Shown: one piece after another, positions 1 through 10,000 of the stretch
How the letters are laid out: each line of letters starts with the position of its first letter
How positions within the stretch are numbered: position 1 is the first letter of the stretch
Source of the DNA: Bacteroides sp. OF04-15BH
Lineage (GTDB): Bacteria; Bacteroidota; Bacteroidia; Bacteroidales; Bacteroidaceae
Assembly (NCBI RefSeq): GCF_003477995.1
Contig: NZ_QUEM01000002.1
Span: forward strand, 124,001 to 188,000
Length of the DNA: 64,000 nucleotides
Direction of reading: 5' to 3'
Made by a program: the position numbers and the translations under genes
The notes under the pieces: generated by a model
The model's database searches: none
Told to the model about the DNA's origin: nothing
What the model saw: the letters and a program-made list of their open reading frames with translations, nothing else

Positions 1-711
1 CACGGCATCATCCACGTATAAGGCAATGCGTTCCGTTCCTTGATTGTATTTTCCCGCATTTACTGTCGAGCCTACCGACTGGAGTACGGCCATGATTTGA
101 GTCGGAAGCAAGCCGTTACGGGATATCTGTTCTTTGGACAGTGTGATGTTAATTACCTCGTCGCGGTTTCCGGCTATATTGATTCGTTTCACCCCTTTTA
201 CCTGTTGCAGTTCCCGGCGCAGATATTTGGCGTACCGATACATTTCCGGATAGCTGTATCCGTCGGCTGTAAACGCATAGAAGATACCGTATACGTCCAT
301 CATATCATCGATGACTATAGGATCGGAGCATCCTTGTGGCAGCCGGATGGAAGCATCGCTGACCTTGCGTCTTAGCAGGTCGAAGTGCTGTTCCAGGTCC
401 TTGTTCAGCACTGTCATCTGAAATTCTACGGTAAACAGGGCCATGCTGTTCTGACATTCTGTTTTTACCTTGTTTACATTTGGCAGGGCACGGAGCTCAT
501 CTTCCATCATCAACGCTACCTTCTGTTCTATTTCGTGCGCACTGGCTCCAGGATACGACACCACGACCATAGCCTGTTTGGCCGATACTGCCGGATCTTC
601 CAATTTGGGCATCTGTAGAAATGACAGTATTCCGGCAATGAGAATGGCCGTCATGAACGACCAGAACAACATGGGTCGTTTCATGAAATATTCGGTTACC
701 TTCATGTTCAT
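1..711 (-). CDS. RND efflux permease, N-terminal part (cut by window edge)
   Basis: The frame is open from an ATG at 711 to the window edge and gives 237 residues. It begins MNMKVTEYFMKRPMLFW, the usual N-terminal FxxRP start of an AcrB/HAE-type inner-membrane pump. A first membrane helix follows at about residues 17-31, then a porter-domain start containing LPNVNKV and YPGASAHEIE. The family is a trimeric proton-driven exporter that works with a periplasmic adaptor and an outer-membrane channel. The ATG overlaps the stop codon of the adaptor gene (TAATG), so the two are translationally coupled. The catalytic transmembrane aspartates and the C-terminal half lie outside the window, so the substrate class (drug or metal) cannot be told. 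Any outer-membrane partner would also be beyond the edge. Confidence 0.93.
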   Translation of the reverse strand, partial: MNMKVTEYFMKRPMLFWSFMTAILIAGILSFLQMPKLEDPAVSAKQAMVVVSYPGASAHEIEQKVALMMEDELRALPNVNKVKTECQNSMALFTVEFQMTVLNKDLEQHFDLLRRKVSDASIRLPQGCSDPIVIDDMMDVYGIFYAFTADGYSYPEMYRYAKYLRRELQQVKGVKRINIAGNRDEVINITLSKEQISRNGLLPTQIMAVLQSVGSTVNAGKYNQGTERIALYVDDAV

Positions 712-1790
712 TATAGCAGTCCTCCAACATTTGTTTCGCTCGGTTTTTCCAATACTTTTACTTTTTCACCCGGTTGCAGTGTGTGTACACCGGCACGCAC
801 AATCTGTTCGTTGCCTTTCAGTCCTTCGGTTACGATAACCCGGTCGCCCCGTATTTCGTCAGCGACGGTTATTGGTCGTTGCTCTACGGTTGAGTCTGGT
901 CGCAACACCCAAACACAAATTTGCTTTCCATTACGGAATATGGCGCTTAACGGTAGGGTCAGTCTGTTTTCCTGATCGGAGGACGCTGCAATGCGAAGAC
1001 GTACTTCAATATTCATCCCCGCGGTAATGGTCTGCTCGGGTTTACGGTCGAAAGCCAGACGCAACCGGTACAGTTGGTTGCCGTCGGCCTGAGGCAAAAG
1101 GCTTAGTAATCTCATCGGCCATTCGTGACTCTGCTCTGTTCCGTCCAGATGGCAGGAATATTCTGTCACTTGATCACGCATGAGATAAGTTTCTGCGGGA
1201 ATATCCGTGACCACTTCCATTTGCGAAGTATTCATCAGCGACAGTACGGCCGTTCCCGCATCGACCATTTCGGCCGGTGAGAAATTTACCGACTGTACAT
1301 ATCCGTCCGTCGGCGCATATAAGCGGGTATAGGCTATCTGGTTCCGCTTGCTTTGCAACTGTACTTTTAATTGCCGTAGCCCGGCTTCGGCCTTTTCATA
1401 ATCATTGGCAGAAAGACTATGCTGCTCGAATAAGATTCTGCTTCTGTTCACTTCGTCCTTGACCTGGTCATATTGGATTTGCAATGCCTCAACTCCCAGA
1501 CGATAATCCTTATCGTCCAGTTGGGCAACCAATTGTCCCTGGCGTACGAAGTCGCCTTCCTGAACATAGATCTTACTGATTTGTCCGGCCACTTTAAAGC
1601 CCAGGTTTATGGTTTGGGCTTCGTATACCCGTCCGGAATATGTCTTTACGGTGGTCTTTTCTGCGTGTGTCGGTTGGGTAAGCAGCACGCTGCGTCGTTG
1701 TGTTTCGGGTTGTTCCGTTTTTTTACAGGCGGTTAGTAGTGTGAATGCAATTAGTGCCGCGCACGGAATAAAGTCTTTTCTTATCTTCAT
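711..1790 (-). CDS. RND efflux periplasmic adaptor lipoprotein (HlyD/AcrA family)
   Basis: This 359-residue protein starts with a lipoprotein signal ending in LLTAC, with Cys22 as the likely lipidation site. A lipoyl-like segment (GQISKIYVQEGDFVRQGQLV) leads into a helical hairpin at about residues 95-155, then the returning lipoyl half (APTDGYVQSVNF), the beta-barrel and a membrane-proximal domain. Adaptors of this family bridge an RND pump to an outer-membrane channel. Its stop overlaps the start of the permease gene. The divergent AraC gene 156 bp upstream is the natural candidate regulator. The pair is distinct from the complete efflux operon at 5960-11619. Confidence 0.93.
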   Translation of the reverse strand: MKIRKDFIPCAALIAFTLLTACKKTEQPETQRRSVLLTQPTHAEKTTVKTYSGRVYEAQTINLGFKVAGQISKIYVQEGDFVRQGQLVAQLDDKDYRLGVEALQIQYDQVKDEVNRSRILFEQHSLSANDYEKAEAGLRQLKVQLQSKRNQIAYTRLYAPTDGYVQSVNFSPAEMVDAGTAVLSLMNTSQMEVVTDIPAETYLMRDQVTEYSCHLDGTEQSHEWPMRLLSLLPQADGNQLYRLRLAFDRKPEQTITAGMNIEVRLRIAASSDQENRLTLPLSAIFRNGKQICVWVLRPDSTVEQRPITVADEIRGDRVIVTEGLKGNEQIVRAGVHTLQPGEKVKVLEKPSETNVGGLL

Positions 1791-1913
1791 AACTGAAACT
1801 TTAATTTTTTACATCTGCAAATTTGCTGAATCTCTTCAGATAAAGCATTTCCCAATAGGTGTATAAACTGTCCAAAAGGATGGATTGTTTTTAGAATATT
1901 CAGAAAAAAGGCC

Positions 1914-1921
1914 TATTTTTG
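1914..1921 (+). promoter_or_regulatory. Bacteroides-type -7 box for the AraC gene
   Basis: TATTTTTG matches the Bacteroidota -7 consensus TAnnTTTG and lies 25 bp before the ATG at 1947. I see no convincing -33 TTTG at the usual spacing. The 156-bp region between the divergent genes should hold the promoters of both. Confidence 0.45.
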
Positions 1922-1946
1922 TTCTAAAGGATAAATTCAGAAAAGT

Positions 1947-2873
1947 ATGAACCATTCCAAGAAAACAACATCTGCATTTCAGCATCTGAATCTGATAAAT
2001 CTTTCTGTTTTGAAAGAGGCGGTGCATTTGAACAATGAACTGATACTTATAGATAACTTTAATTTTGCGAGTACATCTGACGATGAATCTCTGTTTTTTA
2101 CCCAATATCCGGTAAAGCTGTCGTTTACGGTAGTTATCATTGTTTTCTCCGGTTCTATGCATTATCGTATAAATCTGGAGGAGCTTTGGGCTTATTCCAA
2201 TGATCTGATAACGGTACAGAAGGGGGCTATCGGCGAATTCCTGCATTCCAGTCCGGATTTGCAAGTGGCCGTGATCGCTTTCAGTAATGAGCTTTTCCAT
2301 ATGAACGATCATCTGGAGGTGGCCATGAAGATGCAGCAGATGCTTTATGAAAATCCAGTAAAACATCTCTCGGGTGAAAGCCTGAAAGAAATACGTATGG
2401 TTTATGAGTTGATGAAAAAGAAGATCATTGAAAACGATAATCCGTTTCGAAAAGAAATTCTTCAAGGATATGTCCGGGCTTTGATGTATACCATTCTGCA
2501 TAAGTTATTAGAGACATTGCAACAGGTTCCGGCGTATATCCAAAATAATCGGCAGCATGAAATATACATGCAGTTTATTCGTGAAGTGCAGCGGAATTAT
2601 CAGAAGGAACGCAGTGTAGCTTATTATGCCGATCGTCTTTGCATCACACCGAAATATCTTTCACAGACCGTGCAGAAAGCGAGTGGGCGGTTGGCCGGGG
2701 AATGGATTTCCGAGTATGTCATTCTTGAGGCTAAGGCCCTCATCAAAAGTCATTGTTATACGATACAGCAAATCAGTGAAATGTTACATTTTCCGAATCC
2801 GTCTTTTTTCGGGAGATATTTCAAGAAAAAAGTCGGATGTACACCTAAAGCCTATCAGAAGAACATCAGATAG
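1947..2873 (+). CDS. AraC-family transcriptional regulator
   Basis: The 308-residue protein has an N-terminal sensing domain of about 190 residues that looks cupin-like and a C-terminal AraC-type double helix-turn-helix at about 205-305. The second helix-turn-helix shows the family pattern (ISEMLHFPNPSFFGRYFKKK, then GCTPKAYQ). It is divergent from the adaptor/permease pair at 1-1790, which suggests, but does not prove, that it controls that pump. This gene is visibly more A/T-rich than the genes to its right. A bidirectional hairpin follows at 2926-2991. Confidence 0.9.
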   Translation: MNHSKKTTSAFQHLNLINLSVLKEAVHLNNELILIDNFNFASTSDDESLFFTQYPVKLSFTVVIIVFSGSMHYRINLEELWAYSNDLITVQKGAIGEFLHSSPDLQVAVIAFSNELFHMNDHLEVAMKMQQMLYENPVKHLSGESLKEIRMVYELMKKKIIENDNPFRKEILQGYVRALMYTILHKLLETLQQVPAYIQNNRQHEIYMQFIREVQRNYQKERSVAYYADRLCITPKYLSQTVQKASGRLAGEWISEYVILEAKALIKSHCYTIQQISEMLHFPNPSFFGRYFKKKVGCTPKAYQKNIR

Positions 2874-2925
2874 TGTTTTTCATGTTTTCTTTTTCATGCA
2901 GAACGCAGAGGCGTGGTTGTGTAAT

Positions 2926-2993
2926 AAAAATCATCCCGATCATTTTCCAAAAACATCGAAATGTTTTGAAAATTTGGTCGGGATGATTTTTTT
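2926..2993 (+). repeat. Dispersed palindromic repeat, copy 1 (forms a long hairpin)
   Basis: A 14-bp perfect outer stem (AAAAATCATCCCGA at 2926-2939 with its complement at 2978-2991) encloses an imperfect inner stem (AAAACAT/ATGTTTT). It lies between the convergent AraC and GH16 genes and can end transcription in both directions. Its sequence aligns with the intergenic elements at 22051-22120, 37656-37723 and 56311-56378. The shared core is CATCnnGATnATTTTC followed by AAAAACATCnnnATG, with a GGGATGA-like end. This copy is in forward orientation. Confidence 0.7.
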
Positions 2994-3041
2994 ATGTGGT
3001 TCCGTTGTTTTTGGGGAACGCTTTGGACAGGCTGTTTTTTC

Positions 3042-3827
3042 TTACTCCTTCAGCTCATAGAATTTCACCCAGTCCACCTCCATGCGTACGGGGTATTCTG
3101 CCGGATTGGCCTTGCCCACCCAGCTGCCTTCAATCTGCATGTCGATGAGCAGATAGTAAGGAGTGCCGAAAGGATATTGCCCCTTTTTGTCCGTTTCAAT
3201 GCGCGGATAGGTGAGCGTATGGCGGCCGTTGATGGAGAACACGATGCTGTCCGGCAGAATCTCCACAGCATATATGTTATAACCATCCGGATCAATCCGG
3301 CCGATGCCTCCCGGACGCGGATTCTTTTTCTCCTTCAGTACGAAGGTATAATAGGAATGTACGGTCTGATAGGCGATGCTGTCGTGATTCAACCGCTCCA
3401 TGATGTCAATTTCTCCGCCGTCGGGCCATTTGCCGTTTTCCGGCAACATCCAGATGGCCGGCCATGCTCCTCGTGCCCCTTGCAGGCGGGCTTTGATTTC
3501 CACCTTGCCGTAAGTGAGTGTCTTTTTGCCTTTGGTAAAGATGCCTCCGGTGATATAGCGTGCCGTGTCTTCGGGGGCAATGCCCTCGTTTACCCTGCCG
3601 TAAAGGCGGGCGGTGCCTTGTTTCACTTCATACAGACTGGGGTGTGCCGACATGTGACGGTTCCAGTCGGAGCCTCCTCTCGGAATCTTGCTCCAATATT
3701 TTTCGTTGATGCTCCGTCCGCGGAAATTCTCTTTCCATACGAGTTTGTAGTCGGGTTGTTGCGCGTTTAGCGGACTGTATGCAAGGAAGCAGAGGGCTAA
3801 AGTTGTGATGGTTTTAAGCAGTTTCAT
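3042..3827 (-). CDS. Exported glycoside hydrolase family 16 enzyme
   Basis: The protein has 261 residues from the ATG at 3827. A longer frame starts at 3890, but only the 3827 start puts the signal peptide (MKLLKTITTLALCFLAYSPLNA) at the N-terminus. The GH16 signature GGEIDIME gives the catalytic nucleophile Glu139, helper Asp141 and acid/base Glu144. WPAIWMLPE at 122-130 lines the cleft. GH16 enzymes hydrolyse beta-1,3/1,4-linked glucans or galactans with retention of configuration; which substrate is not decidable here. It is a single-domain enzyme with no carbohydrate-binding module. No SusC/SusD pair is nearby, so it is an orphan rather than part of a utilisation locus. The signal is type I, not a lipobox. 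Confidence 0.93.
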   Translation of the reverse strand: MKLLKTITTLALCFLAYSPLNAQQPDYKLVWKENFRGRSINEKYWSKIPRGGSDWNRHMSAHPSLYEVKQGTARLYGRVNEGIAPEDTARYITGGIFTKGKKTLTYGKVEIKARLQGARGAWPAIWMLPENGKWPDGGEIDIMERLNHDSIAYQTVHSYYTFVLKEKKNPRPGGIGRIDPDGYNIYAVEILPDSIVFSINGRHTLTYPRIETDKKGQYPFGTPYYLLIDMQIEGSWVGKANPAEYPVRMEVDWVKFYELKE

Positions 3828-3857
3828 GGTCAGTAAGTTTAAGTTTTCAGAAATGCG

Positions 3858-3892
3858 AAATGCAACCTGAAGAAGGACAACAGGTTGCATTT
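3858..3892 (-). terminator. Hairpin after tRNA-Gly
   Basis: AAATGCAACCTG at 3858-3869 pairs perfectly with 3881-3892 around an 11-nt loop. It lies 9 bp downstream of the tRNA-Gly gene on the minus strand. The U-run beyond the stem is short, so termination may be partial and could let some transcripts run into the GH16 gene. Confidence 0.5.
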
Positions 3893-3900
3893 TCCGATGA

Positions 3901-3971
3901 GCGGTAGACGGGATTCGAACCCGCGACTTTTGGCTTGGGAAGCCAACGCTCTACCACTGAGTTACTACCGC
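3901..3971 (-). tRNA. tRNA-Gly(CCC)
   Basis: This is a 71-nt cloverleaf. The 7-bp acceptor stem is GCGGTAG with CTACCGC, the anticodon stem is TTGGC/GCCAA and the loop is TTCCCAA, giving anticodon CCC (reads GGG). The T-arm is GCGGG-TTCGAAT-CCCGT. The 3' CCA is not encoded. A consensus -7 box lies just upstream at 3981-3988. Confidence 0.95.
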
Positions 3972-3980
3972 ATTGCTTTG

Positions 3981-3988
3981 CAAATGTA
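3981..3988 (-). promoter_or_regulatory. -7 box for tRNA-Gly
   Basis: On the minus strand this reads TACATTTG, a full match to TAnnTTTG, ending 10 bp before the first base of the tRNA. No clear -33 element is visible. Confidence 0.55.
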
Positions 3989-4053
3989 GCGAATTCTTTT
4001 ATAAAAAGATCCTTTTTCTCCGAAAAAATGGGGCGTGGAGAAAGAAAATATTC

Positions 4054-4761
4054 CTAGTGTTTTTGGCTTTTCTGCAGTTCGGAGAACACGCTTTGGGCAT
4101 ATTGCCGTCCTACAGGGAGGGTGGTTTCCTGACAGAGAGTCACCTCACGCCGGGTGAAGCGCACCACCTTGTCGGTGGCAATCAGATACGAACGGTGAAT
4201 GCGCAGAAAGCCCGATTCCGGCAGCAGACTCTGAATGCTTTTCAGATTCATGCGGGTGAGCACATAATGCTTCTCGGTGCGGAATATCTTGGAATAGTTT
4301 TCCATGGCTTCCACATAAAGGATTTCGGTCAGCGGAATGGAGATGTTGTTGTACTCCTGTTTCACCACCAGACAACCGGAGGGCTGTTCTTCTCTTTGGA
4401 AAAAGGACAGGCGGCGGAGGGCTTTCTGTACGGCCTTTTCAAAACGTTCGTAGGCAAAGGGCTTGTGCAGGAAGTCCACGGCATCGAGTTCAAAGCCGTC
4501 GAGCGCATATTCCATATAGGCGGTGGTGAAGATGAGGCAGCAGCCTTTGGGCAGCCGTCGCGCAATGTCCAGACCGTTGATTTCGTCCATCTCAATGTCC
4601 AGAAACACCAGTTGCGGATGAAGGTCCTCAATGGCTTGTAGGCCCAGATGCGGATCGCTGAAACAGTGCAGGCGGATGCCGCCCGAACGCTGGCAGAACT
4701 GTTGGATGACCGAAAGGGCCATGGGCTCGTCATCGATAGCGATGCAGATAATTTCGTTCAT
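4054..4761 (-). CDS. LytTR-type response regulator
   Basis: The 235-residue protein has an N-terminal receiver domain with acidic residues at 10-12 (DDE), the phospho-acceptor Asp55 in LVFLDIEM and the Lys of HKPFAYERF near residue 100. A C-terminal LytTR DNA-binding domain of about 100 residues follows (ILYVEAMENYSKIF, FLRIHRSYLIA). Such regulators bind DNA through beta-strands rather than a helix-turn-helix. The gene overlaps its kinase gene by 4 bp (ATGA). The pair lies next to, and points away from, the efflux operon at 5960, so that operon is a likely target. This is inference from position. Confidence 0.94.
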   Translation of the reverse strand: MNEIICIAIDDEPMALSVIQQFCQRSGGIRLHCFSDPHLGLQAIEDLHPQLVFLDIEMDEINGLDIARRLPKGCCLIFTTAYMEYALDGFELDAVDFLHKPFAYERFEKAVQKALRRLSFFQREEQPSGCLVVKQEYNNISIPLTEILYVEAMENYSKIFRTEKHYVLTRMNLKSIQSLLPESGFLRIHRSYLIATDKVVRFTRREVTLCQETTLPVGRQYAQSVFSELQKSQKH

Positions 4762-5768
4762 GACAGTTGGATGATTAGATGAGTTTTGAACATTCCGTTT
4801 TCTTCGTGCGTGGAGAGCAGAAAACGCTCCGGGTAGAGCAGGGACAGGCGCCGGCGGCAGTTTTCAATGCCGATGCCTTTCTTCTGCGGGTCTTTTTTCT
4901 TCATCACGGCATTCTCGGTGCGGAAGTCCAGCACGCCACTGCGGATATTCAGCCGGATGCGGATGGTGCAGTCCTTGCTGGGCGAAGAGCCGTATTTGCA
5001 GGCATTCTCCACAAACGTGATCAGAATCATGGGAGGAATCTGAGTGGTTTCGTCGTCGAGAGAATAGTCCCAGTCTATGCGCGTGTGATGATTGTAGCGC
5101 ATGCTCTGCAAGTCAAGATAATGGTTGATGTATTCGATTTCCTGAGTGGCATCAATCAGATCGTTCGTGGTGTGCGAATACATATATTGCAACAGACTGG
5201 TGAATTTCACGAAAACCTGTTCCGTCTGGTCGGATTTGCTGACGATGAGGCCGTAGAGGGTATTCAGGGAGTTGAACAGAAAATGCGGGTTGATCTGTGC
5301 TTTATATAATGACAGTTCGGCCCGGTTCTTTTCGGCTTCCAGATCTTTTCGGAAAATGATCTGGTCAAAAAGTTCAAAGGTAAGCTCTATGGTCAGGCTG
5401 AACCCGCTCACCACCAGAAAGAGCAGCCACACCGTTTGCCACCGAAGATGCTTCAGTCGCATCATTTCGCGAGGGGTAAATTCCTGTCCCATATTGTCCG
5501 GAAAAGGGAAATGGGAAATCAGAAGCGTACAGCTGATAATGATCACCAGCCAGAGGGTGAGGCGGCCGTATTGCCCTTGCATGAACATGCGCGGCACCTT
5601 GATCCGGCGGTAAATAAAGTAGAGCAGATAGAGAAACACTATCAGCGAAATGGCAAACCAGGTGTATTTGATGAGCCAGCGGTCCACAGGAATGAGTGTG
5701 ATGACCAGGGGGAGGAAAATCACACAAAAGATAAGGTCGATATAACGGGTGATGCTTTTTCGGTCCAT
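4758..5768 (-). CDS. LytS-type sensor histidine kinase (four-helix membrane protein)
   Basis: The 336-residue protein has four predicted membrane helices at about 10-27, 36-53, 70-87 and 113-132. The His_kinase domain of the LytS/YehU class follows, with phospho-acceptor His162 in QINPHFLFNSLNTL. The ATPase part has the N-box-like ILITFVENACKYG and GIGIENCRRRL. It has no PAS, HAMP or large periplasmic sensor, so the signal is probably sensed in or at the membrane. It is co-transcribed with the LytTR regulator by a 4-bp overlap. Its promoter box lies at 5799-5806, in the 191-bp gap shared with the efflux operon. Confidence 0.93.
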   Translation of the reverse strand: MDRKSITRYIDLIFCVIFLPLVITLIPVDRWLIKYTWFAISLIVFLYLLYFIYRRIKVPRMFMQGQYGRLTLWLVIIISCTLLISHFPFPDNMGQEFTPREMMRLKHLRWQTVWLLFLVVSGFSLTIELTFELFDQIIFRKDLEAEKNRAELSLYKAQINPHFLFNSLNTLYGLIVSKSDQTEQVFVKFTSLLQYMYSHTTNDLIDATQEIEYINHYLDLQSMRYNHHTRIDWDYSLDDETTQIPPMILITFVENACKYGSSPSKDCTIRIRLNIRSGVLDFRTENAVMKKKDPQKKGIGIENCRRRLSLLYPERFLLSTHEENGMFKTHLIIQLS

Positions 5769-5798
5769 GCTTCTGTTCGTTAGGTTTGTTTACAAGGG

Positions 5799-5806
5799 CA
5801 AAGGTA
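5799..5806 (-). promoter_or_regulatory. -7 box for the lytS/lytT pair
   Basis: The minus-strand sequence TACCTTTG is a perfect TAnnTTTG match 30 bp upstream of the kinase ATG. The opposite promoter for the efflux operon is not obvious in the same gap. Confidence 0.55.
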
Positions 5807-5959
5807 GACTTTTTCCATGACACCTTCAAGCGGGGTGTTTGTCGTTTATCAACACAAAACGGTCGTGTATGAACAGATGCTGGAGCTGTGTTCCGTTTTT
5901 TCTTTTTTTTGCAGCGTAGAATCAATCTCAAATACGAAAAACGATATAATTGATACGCG

Positions 5960-7093
5960 ATGAAGAAAGAATTTGCATTGTTCCTCACTGCGGGATTGCT
6001 GTTGGCATCCTGTAACCAGGAGAAGAAGGCGGCAGGCAAGGAAGGAACTTATCCGGTAATGGTAACACAAAAGAGCGACAGAACACTCAAAACGGGTTAT
6101 GCGGCGACGATCAAAGGGCGCCAGACGGTGGAGGTGCGACCGCAGGTAGGCGGTATGATCACCCGGATTCTGATTAATGAAGGCGACGCCGTGAAGAAAG
6201 GGGAGTTGCTGTTTGTCATTGATCAGACGGCTTATAAGGCTGCTCACGAGATTGCGGTGGCTAATGTGCAGACGGCGGAGGCGAACTTGTCGACCGCTAA
6301 GCTCGTTTTGGAGAGTAACAAGGAACTGCATCAGCATAATGTGGTTTCGGAGTTTGATATTACTACCGCGCAGAACGAGCTGAAAGCGGCACAGGCGCAG
6401 TTGGCTTTGGCCAAGGCCGAAGAGGTGAGCGCACGCAACAATCTGTCGTTTACCGAGGTGCGTTCGCCGGTGAACGGAGTGGCCAGCATGATTCCTTATC
6501 GTGTGGGATCGCTGGTAAGCAGCACGATTGACGAGCCGCTGGTCACTGTTTCGGATGACAGCGAGGTGTATGTTTATTTCTCTATGGCCGAACGCCAGGT
6601 GCAGAACCTTATCCAGAAATACGGCTCGCTGCAGGGAGCCATCCGCCAGATGCCGGAAGTGGAGCTGCAGATGAGCAACGGAAACATTTATGCGCACAAG
6701 GGCCGCATTGACGCGGTGAGCGGAACGATAGGCAATACGACCGGAGCAGTGAGTCTGCGTGCCGTATTCCCGAACCCCGACCGCCTGTTGCGCGAGGGCG
6801 GTAGCGGTACGGTGGTGATTCCTTCGTTCGTGGAAGATTGCATTGTGATACCACAGGCGGCTACGTTTGAACTGCAGGACCGCATTTTGGTTTACAAGGT
6901 GGTGAACGGAGTGGCCACTTCGCAGGAAATTACCGTGCGCGACCAGAACAACGGAAGTGAGTATATTGTAGAATCGGGATTGAATGTGGGCGACAGCATT
7001 ATCTCCGAAGGCGCCGGATTGGTGCGTGAGGGTACTGTAGTGCGTGCCCGTCAGGGAGAGAAGACAGAAACGAAGGACGAAAACAAGAAATAG
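5960..7093 (+). CDS. RND efflux periplasmic adaptor lipoprotein (AcrA/MexA type)
   Basis: This 377-residue protein begins with a lipoprotein signal ending LLLASC, with Cys18 lipidated. The lipoyl halves are GGMITRILINEGDAVKKGEL and VRSPVNGVASM. They flank an Ala-rich coiled-coil hairpin at about 95-155 (TAEANLSTAKLVLE, AQAQLALAKAEE). Beta-barrel and membrane-proximal domains follow, and the tail is charged (ETKDENKK). It is the first gene of a three-gene unit with only 2 bp before the pump gene, so it is the adaptor of a tripartite exporter. Confidence 0.95.
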   Translation: MKKEFALFLTAGLLLASCNQEKKAAGKEGTYPVMVTQKSDRTLKTGYAATIKGRQTVEVRPQVGGMITRILINEGDAVKKGELLFVIDQTAYKAAHEIAVANVQTAEANLSTAKLVLESNKELHQHNVVSEFDITTAQNELKAAQAQLALAKAEEVSARNNLSFTEVRSPVNGVASMIPYRVGSLVSSTIDEPLVTVSDDSEVYVYFSMAERQVQNLIQKYGSLQGAIRQMPEVELQMSNGNIYAHKGRIDAVSGTIGNTTGAVSLRAVFPNPDRLLREGGSGTVVIPSFVEDCIVIPQAATFELQDRILVYKVVNGVATSQEITVRDQNNGSEYIVESGLNVGDSIISEGAGLVREGTVVRARQGEKTETKDENKK

Positions 7094-7095
7094 AT

Positions 7096-10000
7096 ATGAA
7101 GATCAGAACATTTATAGAGCGACCGATTTTTGCCTGTGTGATCTCCGTGGCTATTGTCATTGTGGGTATCATCAGTCTGTCGCAGCTTCCGGTGGAACAG
7201 TTTCCGGAAATCGCTCCGCCTACGGTGAGTGTTTCGGCCAGCTATACCGGTGCCAATGCCGAAACAGTGCAGAAGAGTGTCATCGTACCGCTGGAGGAGG
7301 CCATCAACGGTGTGGAGAACATGATGTATATGGTGTCTACGGCTACCAATACCGGATCGGCCAACATTCAGATTTACTTCCGGCAGGGAACCGACGGTGA
7401 TATGGCCATGGTGAACGTGCAAAACCGTATCGCTTCGGCACAGGGACTGTTGCCGGCCGAAGTGACCAAGTCGGGTGTGACGGTGAGCAAGCGTCAGACC
7501 AGTAAGATCAAGACGCTGGCCATTTATTCTCCCGACGGACGGTTTGATGACAAGTTCCTGGCCAATTATTCCAAAATCAATATCGAACCGCGATTGTTGC
7601 GTATTGCCGGTGTGGGAGAAATCGATACCAAAGGTTCGGACTATTCGTTGCGTATCTGGATGGACCCAGGCAAGATGGCGCAATATAACCTGATGCCGTC
7701 GGATGTGGCTGCCGTGCTGGACGAGCAGAATCTGGAGTCGCCTACAGGTACGCTGGGTGCGGAATCGGGAAATACGTTCCGCTATGTATTGAAATATCGC
7801 GGACGTTATGAAAATCCGGTAGACTATGAGAACCTGGTCATCCGTGCTCTGGGAGACGGTACGGTACTGCGCCTCAAGGATGTGGCTACGGTGGAACTGG
7901 GTTCCAAGAGCTATGACTACATCGGTTCGGTGAACGGACAGCCGGGTGTGACCTGTATGATTTCGCAGACTTCCGGTTCCAATGCCAATGAAATTATTGA
8001 GGAAGTGGACCGGGTGGTGGCCGAAATTTCAAAAGACCTGCCCGAAGGTATTGAAATCGTAGACCTGATGAGTACCAAGGACTTCCTGGACGCTTCCATT
8101 CAAAATGTGGTCAAGACATTGATTGAGGCCATTATTCTGGTGGTGCTCATCGTGTATATCTTCTTGCAGAGCATGCGCTCTACGTTGATTCCTACCTTGT
8201 CTATCATTGTATCCCTGGTCGGAACTTTTGCCTTTTTGCAGATTGCCGGCTTCAGCTTGAACCTGATTACGCTGTTTGCCCTTGTGTTGGTTATCGGAAC
8301 TGTAGTGGATGATGCCATCGTGGTGGTCGAGGCGGTGCAGGCCAAATTCGATGAAGGATACCAGTCGCCCTACGAGGCGACAATTGATGCCATGGACGGT
8401 ATTGCCAGCGCTTTGCTGACAACAACCATCGTCTTTATGGCGGTGTTTATTCCGGTTAGCTTCATGGGCGGTACGACGGGAACCTTCTATACGCAGTTCG
8501 GACTGACGATGGCTGTGGCGGTAGGTATCTCGCTTTTGAATGCCATGACCCTGAGCCCGGCGCTGTGCGCGCTGATTATGACCCCTCACGGAGAGGGTGG
8601 CGAACAGGGAAAGAAGATGAGTTTCTCTTCCCGTTTTCACTTTGCCTTCGAGGCGGCGTTCCATCGGTTGGTGAAGCGTTATACGCGCGGTGTGTTCTTC
8701 TTCTTTCGTCGCAAATGGCTGGTGGGCGTTTTGCTGGTGGCAGCTGTAGGCGGACTGTATTATCTGATGCAGACTACAAAGACCGGTCTGGTACCTAAGG
8801 AAGACCAGGGTAGTTTGAATATTGATGTGCAGACACCTCCGGGAACCAATCTGGACGAAACCCGCAAGGTGATGGATGAAATAGACCGTCGCATCAAAGA
8901 TATTCCGCAAATTGAGATCTATTCCAAGACCACCGGTGCCGGAATGTTGAGTGGACAGGGTTCAACCAGCGGTATGTTTGTCATCAAACTCAAGCCGTGG
9001 GAAGAGAGAACCGGTAAGGGAGACGACATCAGTTCGGTGACCGAAGAAATCTACCGTCGCACAGAAGATATTACCTCGGTCAAGATCATGGTCTTCTCGC
9101 GTGGTATGATTCCGGGATATGGAGCGAGTGACGGTTTCGAACTCTACGTGCAGGATCAGAAGGGTGGTACGGTTGAGGATCTGCAAAAGCTGACCAACGA
9201 ACTGATTGCCCGACTGAACGAACGCCCGGAGATTTCACGTGCGCAGACTTCCTTCGATACCAAATATCCGCAGTTCCTGGTTGAAGTGGATGCGGCCCGA
9301 TGCAAGAAGAACGGTGTGTCACCTAATGATGTATTGAGTGTGCTTTCGGGATATGTGGGCGGAAACTATGCGTCAAACATGAACCGTTTTTCGAAACTCT
9401 ATCGTGTGATGATTCAGGCTTCTCCGGAGTTCCGACTCGATACGGAATCACTGAACAATATGTTCGTGCGTAATGATAAAGACGAGATGACACCGATCAG
9501 TCAGTATCTCACTCTGACACGTGTGTATGGAGCCCAGTCACTTTCCCGTTTCAATCTGTTCCCGGCCATACAGGTAAATGGAACACCGGCCGCAGGATAC
9601 AGTTCCGGTCAGGCCATCGAAGCCATCCGGGAAGTGGCAGCCGAAGTATTGCCGGTGGGCTACGGATTCGAGTTCGGCGGTATGTCGCGTGAGGAAGCCT
9701 CAACGGGAACTTCTACCGTGGTTATCTTCGTGATCTGCATCGTATTCATCTATCTGATTCTGTGTGCGCTTTATGAGAGTTTGCTCATACCGGTGGTCGT
9801 GATGCTTTCCGTGCCGTTTGGTCTGGCCGGTAGCTTCCTTTTTGCCCGCATGTTTGGACTGGAGAACAATATCTACCTGCAGATCGGTTTGCTGATGCTG
9901 ATCGGATTGCTGGCCAAAACCGCGATTTTGCTGACGGAGTATGCTTCGGAGCGCCGCAAGCACGGCATGACGATTGTAGCTTCGGCCATATCTGCCGCCA

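Noticed and set aside
3042..3827. GH16 gene as part of a polysaccharide-utilisation locus
   Set aside because: No SusC/SusD pair, sulfatase or hybrid sensor lies nearby; the barrel at 12945 is distant and has no SusD.
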